From assembly GCA_020201035.1 (NCBI GenBank), contig JAIVHO010000001.1, forward strand, positions 1 through 64,000: a stretch of DNA of 64,000 nt. The letters are read 5' to 3'. The notes below the pieces were generated by a model that had not been told where the DNA came from, did not search any database, and worked only from the letters and a program-made list of their open reading frames with translations. The DNA is from Bacteroidales bacterium. Lineage in GTDB: Bacteria > Bacteroidota > Bacteroidia > Bacteroidales > VadinHA17. The position numbers were made by a program, and so were the translations under genes. The first letter of the stretch is position 1. Each line of letters starts with the position of its first letter. This document shows, in pieces, positions 27,680-36,880 of this stretch.

Positions 27680-28414
27680 ATGAAAAAGTATTTAATTATG
27701 GTGGCTATATTGTCACTAATTGGTGTTTCAGCCTGTGAAAAGGGTGAGCAGGAAAGGATTCTTATTGATTTTGAAGAATTTGACCCGGGACCTGATGGGT
27801 ATCTGAACGGCTCGGGAGGTGAAGGCGGATTTACTTCCGGGATAGTGTTCTTTCCAAATAGCTATAACAGCTCCTGGGACAGCTGGAGCGGATTCTCAAT
27901 CACCAGCCATAATGATACTGTAACGGCTGATTATACAAATATGTACAGTGCCATACCCGGTTCAGGTGAAGACCTTTCTGATATTTATGCGACCTATTAT
28001 TTCAGTGGTATACCTGACACAATCCTCTTTGGGGAGCCGGTAAAGGTGTCATCCCTTTCTGTTACCAATACCACCTATGCATACCATACCATGCTTAATG
28101 GTAATGCTTTCTCCAAAAAATTCGGCGGTGATGATGGAAGTGATCCCGACTGGTTCAGGCTGGTAATAACTTCTCTTGACCATAGCGCACGTCCGGTAAC
28201 ACGTTATAATATCTATCTGGCTGATTTTCGCAGTGAGGATGATTCTATGGATTATATATCAAACGTGTGGAATCATATTGATCTTTCAGATTCAGGTTTT
28301 ATTTCAGGGCTGGTCTTCTTTATTGAGTCAAGCGATACGGGTGATTATGGAATCAATACTCCGGCATATGTATCAATCGACAATCTGGAACTGATTCCTG
28401 AACCGGCCGAATAG
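27680..28414 (+). CDS. DUF4465 surface lipoprotein of the B12 operon
   Basis: A 244-aa lipoprotein with a signal ending GVSAC (Cys19). The ATG at 27680 is used rather than a GTG at 27656 because it gives a proper signal peptide. The mature part is a beta-rich domain with the DUF4465 pattern: DFEEF near the start, GGFTSGIVFFPNSY, SWSGFSIT, and later YHTMLNGNAFSKKFGG and SGLVFFIESSD. It is the first gene after the cobalamin riboswitch, so a role in capturing or handling corrinoids at the cell surface is likely. Related operons in gut Bacteroides carry extra B12-binding lipoproteins. Direct B12 binding by this one is an inference. Confidence 0.85.
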   Translation: MKKYLIMVAILSLIGVSACEKGEQERILIDFEEFDPGPDGYLNGSGGEGGFTSGIVFFPNSYNSSWDSWSGFSITSHNDTVTADYTNMYSAIPGSGEDLSDIYATYYFSGIPDTILFGEPVKVSSLSVTNTTYAYHTMLNGNAFSKKFGGDDGSDPDWFRLVITSLDHSARPVTRYNIYLADFRSEDDSMDYISNVWNHIDLSDSGFISGLVFFIESSDTGDYGINTPAYVSIDNLELIPEPAE

Positions 28415-28417
28415 ATA

Positions 28418-29392
28418 ATGTTACCCCGTATATGCATATTATTCTTTATCCTGTTGTCCCGTGTCCTGAATGCCGGGGCACAGTTTGCACCTGCCGCTGG
28501 TGAAGCGGGAAGTACGGCTGTTTATTACACCGATCCCCGCATTGCCGGGTGGGCTACGGAGGTGAAGGTATTGCGGGGTTATATGAATATAGCAGATAAA
28601 AGCCCTGGCTTTGCATCTTCGGGGGATGAGAGCTATGCCATGGGTGCTGCTGACAACTTTACAGTAAGCCTGGGTGACAGCGGGGTTGCCGTGGTGTCAT
28701 TTGACAGACCTGTGGCTGATATTGATGGTTTTGATTTTGCAATATTTGAAAACTCCTTTGACGGACGTTTCCTCGAACTCGCACATGTTGATGTAAGCAG
28801 TGACAGTATCAGGTGGATCAGGTTCCCGTCACAGTCACTTACACCCGTGGATGTTCAGACTGACGGCTTCGGCGTTACTGACCCTTCCATGATAAATAAT
28901 CTGGCCGGGAAGTATGAGAAACTCTATGGTACTCCATTTGATCTGCATGAACTGATTGATTCGGCAGGAGTAGATATTGGTAACATCCTGTTTATTAAAA
29001 TAACGGATGTGGTTGGATCAGTTGATTCACTGACAGGTTCTCGGGATTCGGAGGGTCGACTGATAAATGACCCCTGGCCCACTCCGTTTGAGTCATCCGG
29101 ATTTGACCTGGATGCCGTGGCCATTATGGGAACTGCTTCAGCAATTGATCATGCTGGGCTGTCTGGTATGAGGATATACCCTGTTCCTGCCGGAGATATT
29201 ATTACAGTCTGTTCAGAATCATACAACACCGGCACAATCACAATAATTTCACTCTCCGGAAAAGTAATGCTGGCAGCCGCTGTTAATGGATACAGTGATA
29301 ATGTGGATGTATCACGGTTACCTCCCGGTACATATATAATGAAGTTGAGTTTACCACAGCAGGAGATATCACAGCTGTTTATAAAAAGATGA
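28418..29392 (+). CDS. T9SS-sorted surface protein of the B12 operon
   Basis: A 324-aa secreted protein. It has an N-terminal signal peptide (to about residue 21), a beta-sandwich-like middle (DGFDFAIFENSF, then VDVSSDSIRW) and a C-terminal type A T9SS sorting domain (MRIYPVPAGDIITV to the last residues QLFIKR). It should therefore be exported across the outer membrane by type IX secretion and attached to the surface. It begins 3 nt after the DUF4465 gene and overlaps btuB by 4 nt (ATGA), so it is tightly coupled to cobalamin uptake. Its biochemical role is unknown. A surface-exposed corrinoid-binding accessory is a reasonable guess. Confidence 0.82.
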   Translation: MLPRICILFFILLSRVLNAGAQFAPAAGEAGSTAVYYTDPRIAGWATEVKVLRGYMNIADKSPGFASSGDESYAMGAADNFTVSLGDSGVAVVSFDRPVADIDGFDFAIFENSFDGRFLELAHVDVSSDSIRWIRFPSQSLTPVDVQTDGFGVTDPSMINNLAGKYEKLYGTPFDLHELIDSAGVDIGNILFIKITDVVGSVDSLTGSRDSEGRLINDPWPTPFESSGFDLDAVAIMGTASAIDHAGLSGMRIYPVPAGDIITVCSESYNTGTITIISLSGKVMLAAAVNGYSDNVDVSRLPPGTYIMKLSLPQQEISQLFIKR

Positions 29393-31317
29393 AGATATTC
29401 CCTTATATAGTAATACTGTTTCTGCAGGCTGTTTCAGTCACTCTCTGTGGTCAGGTCCCGGTATCCGGCAGTGATACCCTTCATCTGGGAGAGGTCAGTG
29501 TTACAGCCCGCAAGGTAAAGGGTACAAGCGGTTTTAAGGTTACATCGCTGGAGGCAGAAGCGATGGAGAGACATCAGGGCAGGTCGGTTGCATTTCTGCT
29601 TGAAAGGGAGAGTTCACTGCTGCTGAAAAATTATGGTAATGGCGGACTGGCATCTGCGTCATTCAGGGGTATGGGTGCATCAAAGACCAGGGTTTACTGG
29701 AATGGTATTCCTGTTAATTCCCCTGCAAACGGGCAGGCGGATCTTTCCCTGATACCCGTGCATGGAACCGGTCGCATTGATGTTTTTCATGGTGCTTCAC
29801 CCGCATTTACCGGTACCGGTGGGCCGGGCGGTACACTTTCATTGATTACCGGACCTGAGTGGCTGAATGGTATCTCTGTTTCTTCACAACAGGGAGCAGG
29901 CAGTTTTGGTCTTTTGAGTGAAGATATCTCACTGAGAGCAGGTAACGGAAACTATGAGATTATCTCCTCCGCATGGTTCCGGAAGGCAGAAAATAATTTT
30001 ACCTGGGTTGATGATTTCAGTACCTCCCAGCCTGTTATAAAAGAGCGTACCAACAGCAGTTATTCGGTTTCAGGAGCAACAGCAGGGATATACCTTAAAA
30101 GGAGAAACACCATAATCACCGGAATGGGCTATATCAATTGGGCCGACAGAAATCTGCCCGGTCCGGTGATTGAAGATAGCCAGGGATCAGAGCGGCAGTA
30201 TGACCGGCAGGTCAGGGTAGTGGCAGGACTAAAAAATTACTCCCTGCCTGTAAAACTTGATTTCAAGGGAGCATATATTACAGATTACCTGGACTATATA
30301 AATGAAGCAGCCTCCCTTGAGTCGTTGACACGAACAAGATCGCTCTATTTTTCCGGCGATGGTAAATATGATCTTAAGCCCGGATATACCCTGAATATTG
30401 CCTTTTCGGATAACTATGCTGTTGTGCTGTCCGACAACCATGGTGGAGAACAGGGCATTAACCATGCTATATTGAGAGCATCACTCTCCGCCGAGTGGCA
30501 GGATAGAATAGCCCTCTATCTGTCTGCCGAGATCACTCATGCCAGGGGTGAGCTGCTTATTCCCACTCCTTCGGCCGGATTTGACCTTAAGGTAACTGAA
30601 GGGGGAGCTCTTTTTCTTAAAGGGAATATTGGACGGTCTGTTACCCTGCCAACGCTGAATGATCTCTTCTGGGTTCCCGGGGGTAACCCTGACCTGAAAA
30701 ATGAGACAGGAGTAAACAGTGAACTCTCCCTTGAGGTGAAAAAAGGGGCAAAAAGGGGACTCTCTGCCACAGGTGAGATAACAATCTACTATTCAAATAT
30801 CAGTAACATGATAAAATGGTTGCCCGGTGATTACGGTATCTGGTCTCCTGTAAATATCCCCGGTGTTGTCTCTTCCGGCAGCGAGGCCAGTGGTGAGGTC
30901 AGCATTGACGCCGGGAGGTCAGAAATAAAGATTGGCACCAGAATCTCATATACCAACACAACCGGCAGGAGCGAAGTATCTGAAAGCGATAATTCATCCG
31001 GCAAACAACTGATCTATGTTCCTTACTGGCAGGGTGGAGGCATAGCCGACTATACCCTGGGAGCGTTCACGGCAGGCTGGTATACCCGCTTTACCGGAGC
31101 ACGATATACTACGGCAGATAACACCCTGAGCCTTGACCCTTTTATTATAAATGATCTTATTCTTACCTGCCGGGCAGGTCACAGCAGAAATACCTTCTCT
31201 TTTGCACTGGAGATTACCAATATCTTTAATACAGAATATGAAAATATTGCATGGTATCCTATGCCCGGAAGGGGATACCGGGTATCATTAAAATATAACT
31301 TCAGAAAATTAAGATGA
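29389..31317 (+). CDS. btuB: TonB-dependent cobalamin outer-membrane receptor
   Basis: A 642-aa outer-membrane receptor with a signal peptide (about 1-21), a TonB box-like LGEVSVTA, a plug domain (about 35-145; FRGMGASKTRVYWNGIPVNSP) and a 22-strand barrel ending in an aromatic-rich YRVSLKYNFRKLR. It should import cobalamin using TonB energy. BtuB identity comes from the riboswitch upstream, BtuG next to it and BtuFCD downstream. There is no SusD-like partner, as expected for vitamin receptors. It overlaps the preceding gene by 4 nt. Confidence 0.9.
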   Translation: MKIFPYIVILFLQAVSVTLCGQVPVSGSDTLHLGEVSVTARKVKGTSGFKVTSLEAEAMERHQGRSVAFLLERESSLLLKNYGNGGLASASFRGMGASKTRVYWNGIPVNSPANGQADLSLIPVHGTGRIDVFHGASPAFTGTGGPGGTLSLITGPEWLNGISVSSQQGAGSFGLLSEDISLRAGNGNYEIISSAWFRKAENNFTWVDDFSTSQPVIKERTNSSYSVSGATAGIYLKRRNTIITGMGYINWADRNLPGPVIEDSQGSERQYDRQVRVVAGLKNYSLPVKLDFKGAYITDYLDYINEAASLESLTRTRSLYFSGDGKYDLKPGYTLNIAFSDNYAVVLSDNHGGEQGINHAILRASLSAEWQDRIALYLSAEITHARGELLIPTPSAGFDLKVTEGGALFLKGNIGRSVTLPTLNDLFWVPGGNPDLKNETGVNSELSLEVKKGAKRGLSATGEITIYYSNISNMIKWLPGDYGIWSPVNIPGVVSSGSEASGEVSIDAGRSEIKIGTRISYTNTTGRSEVSESDNSSGKQLIYVPYWQGGGIADYTLGAFTAGWYTRFTGARYTTADNTLSLDPFIINDLILTCRAGHSRNTFSFALEITNIFNTEYENIAWYPMPGRGYRVSLKYNFRKLR

Positions 31318-31362
31318 TTTTTTAAATAATCTTATTGTCAAGTAATTAAAAAATTCAACCGA

Positions 31363-32436
31363 ATGAACCGGAGATACTGCCGTGAAAAAGTTTTAAAAAC
31401 CCTGTTTCTGATAATGGTAATTATGCAGGGATGCACTGATAAATCTCCTGAACAGCAATCTCCAGGCCTCTTTTCCGGTGATGGATTTTTTATCGGGAAT
31501 GAAGGAAATTTCAGAAGTGGCAACGGTTCCCTCTCATTCTACTCATATGATTCAATCCATGTTTATAACAACCTGTTCAGCGTGGTTAATGGGCGTCCGG
31601 CCGGAGATGTTCTTAATTATATTGCCATTCATGGTGATCATCTTTTTATGGTAGTGAATAATTCAGGAAAAGTTGAAGTTACCGATGCCGGAACGCTTGA
31701 ATCAGAAGCTTCAGTAACCGGACTTTTATCACCCCGGAATATAGCTTTTATCTCAGACACGAAAGCCTATATCTCATCTCTTTACTCCGATTCCGTTACA
31801 ATATTCAATCCTGAAGGTTTTATTATTGAAGGTTATATAAATATTGGCCGTACCAGCGAATATATCACTGTGAAAGGGAACCGTGCATGGATATCAAACT
31901 GGTCAATGGGCAATACCATAACAGTTATTGATACTGAAAATGATCTTGTTGACGGAGTAATAGTTGTAGCTTCCGAGCCCGGCAGGATTGTGGAGGACAG
32001 CGACGGAATGCTCTGGGTCCTTTGCAGCGGCGGATATATGAATACCGAATACCCTGCACTCTACAGGATAGATCCTGCCCTGATGAGTGTTGATGTGGAG
32101 CTGAGGTTTGAAAACATACTCTCTTCTCCCTCTGAGCTGATGATCAATAAAACCGGTGACCGTCTGTTTTTTCTGAATGGTGATATTTTCAGTATGGGAA
32201 CAGAAGATATCCGGTTGCCGGATGATCCTATCATTGAATCCTGTGACCGGAATTTCTACAGGCTGGGATATGATGCACACAGGGATATCATTTATGCTAC
32301 AGATGCTGTGGATTATATGCAGAAGGGACATGTATACGGCTATAATCAGGCGGGAGATGAGGTGATCTCATTTGAGGCAGGTATAATTCCCGGATCATTT
32401 GCCTTTACCGGCAATGGTGATAATATGATTGAGTAG
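31363..32436 (+). CDS. btuG: BtuG-like beta-propeller cobalamin-binding lipoprotein
   Basis: A 357-aa lipoprotein with signal ending MQGC (Cys24). The mature part consists of YncE/DUF5074-type propeller blades, for example FFIGNEGNFRSGNGSLSFY, FISDTKAYISSLYSDSVTIF and AWISNWSMGNTITVID. This is the layout of BtuG, the surface lipoprotein that caps BtuB and binds B12 very tightly in gut Bacteroides. Its place directly after btuB in a riboswitch-controlled operon supports the assignment. Binding itself cannot be judged from sequence. Confidence 0.87.
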   Translation: MNRRYCREKVLKTLFLIMVIMQGCTDKSPEQQSPGLFSGDGFFIGNEGNFRSGNGSLSFYSYDSIHVYNNLFSVVNGRPAGDVLNYIAIHGDHLFMVVNNSGKVEVTDAGTLESEASVTGLLSPRNIAFISDTKAYISSLYSDSVTIFNPEGFIIEGYINIGRTSEYITVKGNRAWISNWSMGNTITVIDTENDLVDGVIVVASEPGRIVEDSDGMLWVLCSGGYMNTEYPALYRIDPALMSVDVELRFENILSSPSELMINKTGDRLFFLNGDIFSMGTEDIRLPDDPIIESCDRNFYRLGYDAHRDIIYATDAVDYMQKGHVYGYNQAGDEVISFEAGIIPGSFAFTGNGDNMIE

Positions 32437-32487
32437 ACACCGAAATGAACCATTATTTGTTACTTTTATAATGTTTACAGGTAAAGA

Positions 32488-34671
32488 ATGGTGAAAAGGA
32501 GACAAGGGATATACAAGCTGACTGCTGCTGTGCTGTTTGTTTTGACTTCAGTGGCAGGCCAGGCCCAGATAGTATACGAGAGCGGTACTCCTGCCGGTAT
32601 TGCCGGTATTGATATTGAATCATTCATCAGTGAGCTGAATATATCAGAACAGAGTATTGATTCAGTAAAAAATATTTACGCTACTGGCGAGAAGCGATTT
32701 CGTTTTGCGGTTCAGCGGGAATGCAACCTGAAAAGAAGCAATTCAGGAGTTGTCAAAAAGAACGGTAAGGGTATTATTTGGTATCTGCCTGTGCGCTCCA
32801 GGGGGGCTGAAAGCCTGAATGTTATTTTTAGCGGTTTCAGGCTTGAAGAGGGGGAGCAACTTTTTGTATATGACAGGGAGCAGACAACAGTAAGGGGACC
32901 CTTTACCTGGCGGAACAATAATGATAACAATATCCTTGCGATAATGCCGGTTCCCGGTGATGAGATGATTATAGAGCTTCAGCTTATTGAGGGATCCTCT
33001 TCAGAACCGGTGGCTTCGAGGATATCGCACGACTTTCTGGGCATATTGCAGAAGGGAGGAGCCAAGGACTACTATTTTGGAGGCTCAGGTCCCTGCAATA
33101 TTGATATAAACTGCAGCGAGGGTGACGACTGGCAGGTTGAGAAACGCTCTGTGGTAAGGATTCTGGTAGCAGGCAATGAGCTTGGCACCGGTGTGCTGGT
33201 TAATAACTCCAACCAGGAGAACATTCCCTATATTCTTACCGCAGAGCATCTTGTTAATAATCAGGTGATGGCAGAAGCATCTCTTTTCGTTTTCGGATAT
33301 GAGAGTCCATGGTGCGACGGTCCGGACGGTGTGGTGGATATGTCGCTGTCGGGTGCCGACCTTATTGCTACCAATGCAGAGGTAGATATGACCCTTTTAC
33401 GGCTATCCTCTTTCCCTCCCGTCACCTATAAGCCATATCTCGCGGGCTGGGATGCCACGGGGACGATACACACAGGGTCGGTAACCATTCATCATCCGGG
33501 TGCAGATGTAAAAAAGATAACCATTGACTTGCAGCAACCTATTATATCCACATTCGAGGGGATGAGGACAGATGCCTTCTGGCAGATACTGGAATGGGAA
33601 TACGGCACTACCGAAGGTGGCTCCTCAGGGGCACCCCTTTTTAATCAGGATAGGCGGGTTGTAGGCAGTCTTACTGGGGGAGAGGCAGTATGCGGCAGAA
33701 GCGTAAATGACTATTTCTACAGGTTTGATGTTGCGTGGGATGTAACGGATTATATGTTTATGAGCCTTAGGGCGTGGCTTGATCCTGCCCGCTCCGGATC
33801 ACTTGTTCTGGATGGCCGCGACCCCTATGCTCCCAATTTTGAGGCAGGTGATACCACAGGTTTAGCAGCAGGCTCGCAGGACCTTCTGACACTGTACAGT
33901 CAGTCTGATGATAAATATACCACAGGTTTGAACAGCGACAGCATTATTGCATATGCTGAATTTATGCCATATGCGGGTAACGGATTTGTTACAGAGCTGT
34001 ATGCAAAGGTGGGGAAGGTATCCTGGATAAGTGCATCAGATTCGGTAACCTTCTTTGTTGCATCCGGTGACGGAGAAGTACCGGGTAGTGTAATAGCTGC
34101 CAAAAGGGTTCTTATTGGCAGGAGCAGGGATGATTTCCTTCTGTCAGTCACTTTTGATTACCCTGTTCCGGTAACCGGCAATTTCTTTGCAGGGTACCGT
34201 TTGTGGTACAAGAGTCTGCTATCCTCTGATCAGCCTCAGTTTGCCCTTTATCACAGTCAGATTTTACCGGAGGAAGAGAACAGAGCGTGGTTTCTTAACG
34301 GAACAGGATGGTATCCCTTTACCATGCATCCTGAAGATCCGGCAGCTCGAAGCCTTGCTCTGGCTGCAATCGTAATAGCAGATCCCGTAGTTAACAGCGT
34401 TGAGTATATGAAAGAGGAGAGGAGTATGGATATCTACCCAAACCCGGCATCAGAGAGAGTGACTCTGCTTTTGCGTGATATTTATCCGGAGGAATACATT
34501 GTATCATTAAGTGATATCACCGGAAGAATCCTTTACCGGTCGGGGCGACTGATGGAAAGAGAACATATAATAAGGAATCTGGATTCTTTTAATCCAGGCA
34601 TATATATTATCCGCATTGATTACAGGGGTGGATATGAAACCCGCAAACTGGTAGTGGGAGGACGACGATGA
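32488..34671 (+). CDS. T9SS-secreted trypsin-like (lysyl-endopeptidase-type) protease in the B12 operon
   Basis: A 727-aa secreted protease. It has a signal peptide (about 1-26), a propeptide-like region (30-200), a chymotrypsin-fold catalytic domain (about 210-430), a lectin-like beta domain and a C-terminal type A T9SS sorting domain (MDIYPNPASERVTLLL). The catalytic triad is visible: His254 in LTAEHLV, Asp300 in VDMTLLRL and Ser380 in GGSSGAPLF. The fold and spacing resemble lysyl endopeptidases. The gene sits 51 nt after btuG and overlaps btuF by 4 nt. That placement suggests it helps cobalamin acquisition, perhaps by freeing corrinoids from binding proteins. This is an inference. Confidence 0.88.
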   Translation: MVKRRQGIYKLTAAVLFVLTSVAGQAQIVYESGTPAGIAGIDIESFISELNISEQSIDSVKNIYATGEKRFRFAVQRECNLKRSNSGVVKKNGKGIIWYLPVRSRGAESLNVIFSGFRLEEGEQLFVYDREQTTVRGPFTWRNNNDNNILAIMPVPGDEMIIELQLIEGSSSEPVASRISHDFLGILQKGGAKDYYFGGSGPCNIDINCSEGDDWQVEKRSVVRILVAGNELGTGVLVNNSNQENIPYILTAEHLVNNQVMAEASLFVFGYESPWCDGPDGVVDMSLSGADLIATNAEVDMTLLRLSSFPPVTYKPYLAGWDATGTIHTGSVTIHHPGADVKKITIDLQQPIISTFEGMRTDAFWQILEWEYGTTEGGSSGAPLFNQDRRVVGSLTGGEAVCGRSVNDYFYRFDVAWDVTDYMFMSLRAWLDPARSGSLVLDGRDPYAPNFEAGDTTGLAAGSQDLLTLYSQSDDKYTTGLNSDSIIAYAEFMPYAGNGFVTELYAKVGKVSWISASDSVTFFVASGDGEVPGSVIAAKRVLIGRSRDDFLLSVTFDYPVPVTGNFFAGYRLWYKSLLSSDQPQFALYHSQILPEEENRAWFLNGTGWYPFTMHPEDPAARSLALAAIVIADPVVNSVEYMKEERSMDIYPNPASERVTLLLRDIYPEEYIVSLSDITGRILYRSGRLMEREHIIRNLDSFNPGIYIIRIDYRGGYETRKLVVGGRR

Positions 34672-35825
34672 AGCACTTGATAATTCCGGTCCTGATCATT
34701 CTGATGCTCTCATGCAACAGCAGGAAGGGAGAGATGAAAACGGGAGAAAATATCAGTGACTCCGTTAGTGAGAATCTCTACAGCAGGCTGTTCACTGTTT
34801 CTCACGAGGAAAATTTTACCAGGATGACTATCACCAGTCCGTGGCAGGGTTCAGGAGATATCGCACTTGACTATTTCCTCCTGCCTGATTCAGGCAGAAT
34901 ACCTGATGGCGCGGATCCGGCTATGGTTATCCGTACACCTGTTTCCAGGGTTGTTTGTATGTCTACCACCCATGTGGCTATGATAAGCAGACTGGGATTC
35001 ACCTCAACAATAAAGGCGGTATCCGGGCCTGGTTATATTTCAGATAAACAGCTTCTTTCAATGATTTCTGAAGGCAGCGTGGCTGATATAGGCTATGACT
35101 CAAATATTAACAGTGAGCTTATAGTCTCTCTTGAACCTGATGTGGTTCTGGTATATGGAGTTGGTGCCGAATCGGCAGGTTATCTCTCCAAGATACGTGA
35201 TTCAGGAATACCCCTTCTCTATATCTCAGATTACCTGGAGAATGACCCTCTGGCCAGGGCTGAATGGCTCAGGGTTTTCGGGTTTCTTTATGAAAAGGAG
35301 GATGAGGCAGACCGTATCTTTGAAAATATTGCAGCCGAATATGAACTTCTTAAACAGGAGGTTGCCTGGCGTTTAAACAATTTACCTGTTGTAATGACCG
35401 GACTGCCATATAAAGATACGTGGTATATCTCTCCTGGAAATTCCTATATCGGACAACTGATATCAGATGCTGGCGGAAAATACCTGTGGAGTGACAGGAG
35501 GTCGGCATCAGCCATCCCCATGAGTCTGGAGAGTGTTTATGTGAAAGCTCATAATGCGGATATATGGATTAATTCGGGAAGTGCAGAGAGCCTGGATGAT
35601 ATTGTTTCGGTTGACACCCGGCTAGGGGATCTTAAGCCGGTTAAGACAGGTCGCGTTTTCAATAATAATGCCAGACAGTTGCCGGGTGGTGGCAATGACT
35701 ACTGGGAAAAGGGAGTTCTTGAGCCTCACGTATTGCTTCTTGACCTTATCTCAGTTTTTCACCCGGGACTGGTTCCGGATAACATAATATGCTATTACAG
35801 GAGGCTTGAATGGAAAGAGAGATAA
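34668..35825 (+). CDS. btuF: Cobalamin ABC transporter substrate-binding lipoprotein
   Basis: A 385-aa class III periplasmic binding protein with a lipoprotein signal (MLSC, Cys16). The N-lobe block VSRVVCMSTTHVAMISRLG, the linker LIVSLEPDVVLVYG and the C-lobe DAGGKYLW are typical of BtuF/FhuD-type proteins. The start overlaps the protease stop as ATGA. The end overlaps btuC by 16 nt. It should hand cobalamin to the BtuCD transporter. Other metal chelates are possible in this family, but the riboswitch argues for cobalamin. Confidence 0.9.
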   Translation: MKHLIIPVLIILMLSCNSRKGEMKTGENISDSVSENLYSRLFTVSHEENFTRMTITSPWQGSGDIALDYFLLPDSGRIPDGADPAMVIRTPVSRVVCMSTTHVAMISRLGFTSTIKAVSGPGYISDKQLLSMISEGSVADIGYDSNINSELIVSLEPDVVLVYGVGAESAGYLSKIRDSGIPLLYISDYLENDPLARAEWLRVFGFLYEKEDEADRIFENIAAEYELLKQEVAWRLNNLPVVMTGLPYKDTWYISPGNSYIGQLISDAGGKYLWSDRRSASAIPMSLESVYVKAHNADIWINSGSAESLDDIVSVDTRLGDLKPVKTGRVFNNNARQLPGGGNDYWEKGVLEPHVLLLDLISVFHPGLVPDNIICYYRRLEWKER

Positions 35826-36880
35826 CGGGAAAGGGAGCAGATGAGGTTTCCGGCCGCAGAAGGGGCGAACCACTTCTCTTCTCCCTGCTGATAATTATCC
35901 TTATACTGCTCTTTATTGCAGATATCTCTACCGGCACCTCTGTTCTTGGCTTCCGGGAGATAGCAGAAATCATCCGCGGCAGGGGCAATCCTGATCTTAT
36001 TCCGCTGCTTATCAGTTTCAGGCTTCCCCGAGCCCTGACTGCGATTATTGCAGGTGTTGCACTCTCACTGAGCGGACTGCAGATGCAGACCCTGTTCAGA
36101 AATCCGCTTGCTGGTCCGTATGTCCTGGGAATCAGTTCAGGTGCAAGTCTGGGTGTTGCCCTTCTTATTCTGGGAGTTTCCGGAATTGGAGCTGCAGGTC
36201 ATCTCCCTGTTGCCGGTAACTGGGCAATAGCAGTTGCAGCGTGGCTGGGATCGGGATTGGTGCTGTTGCTTGTTATGAGTGTTTCATTCAGGGTGAGGGA
36301 TATTATGACAGTGCTGATTCTGGGCATTATGCTGGCGAGTGCCATCTCGGCTGTTGTAAGTATACTGCAATACTTCAGCAGCGAATCAATGCTTAAGGCT
36401 TTTGTTGTATGGACCATGGGAAGCCTCGGAAACCTTTCATGGATACAGTTGCAGATACTCCTTGCAGGTTCCGGTGCCGGTATGCTGCTTGCCATCCTCT
36501 CGGCAAAAAGACTGGATGCTCTGCTCACAGGTGAGGAATTTGCACGAAGTATGGGAGTAAATATTACCGCCTCAAGGGCTCTTATTATGGTCAGTACTAC
36601 ACTGATGGCAGGCAGCGTGACAGCCTTTTGTGGCCCTATTGCATTTATAGGAATTGCCGTACCTCATATAGCCAGACTGATACTGGGCAGCACGCTGCAC
36701 CGTTACCTTATACCGGGATCAGCAGTGATTGGGGCTATAGTAATGCTGGCAGGGGATATAATCAGCCAGGTACCCGGCAGTGATACTCTGCTGCCCATCA
36801 ATTCTGTAACATCACTGATAGGGATACCTGTAATAGTATGGATAATCATCAGGAAAAACAGATTAATCTCCGTAGGATAA
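35810..36880 (+). CDS. btuC: Cobalamin ABC transporter permease (FecCD family)
   Basis: A 356-aa permease with about ten membrane helices. Family blocks present are RLPRALTAIIAGVALSLSGLQMQTLFRNPLAGPYVLGISSGAS and, near the end, FCGPIAFIGIAVPHIARL with the coupling-helix region. It starts inside btuF (16-nt overlap) and its stop overlaps the ATP-binding gene start (TAATG). Together they form the inner-membrane cobalamin importer. Confidence 0.93.
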   Translation: MEREITGKGADEVSGRRRGEPLLFSLLIIILILLFIADISTGTSVLGFREIAEIIRGRGNPDLIPLLISFRLPRALTAIIAGVALSLSGLQMQTLFRNPLAGPYVLGISSGASLGVALLILGVSGIGAAGHLPVAGNWAIAVAAWLGSGLVLLLVMSVSFRVRDIMTVLILGIMLASAISAVVSILQYFSSESMLKAFVVWTMGSLGNLSWIQLQILLAGSGAGMLLAILSAKRLDALLTGEEFARSMGVNITASRALIMVSTTLMAGSVTAFCGPIAFIGIAVPHIARLILGSTLHRYLIPGSAVIGAIVMLAGDIISQVPGSDTLLPINSVTSLIGIPVIVWIIIRKNRLISVG

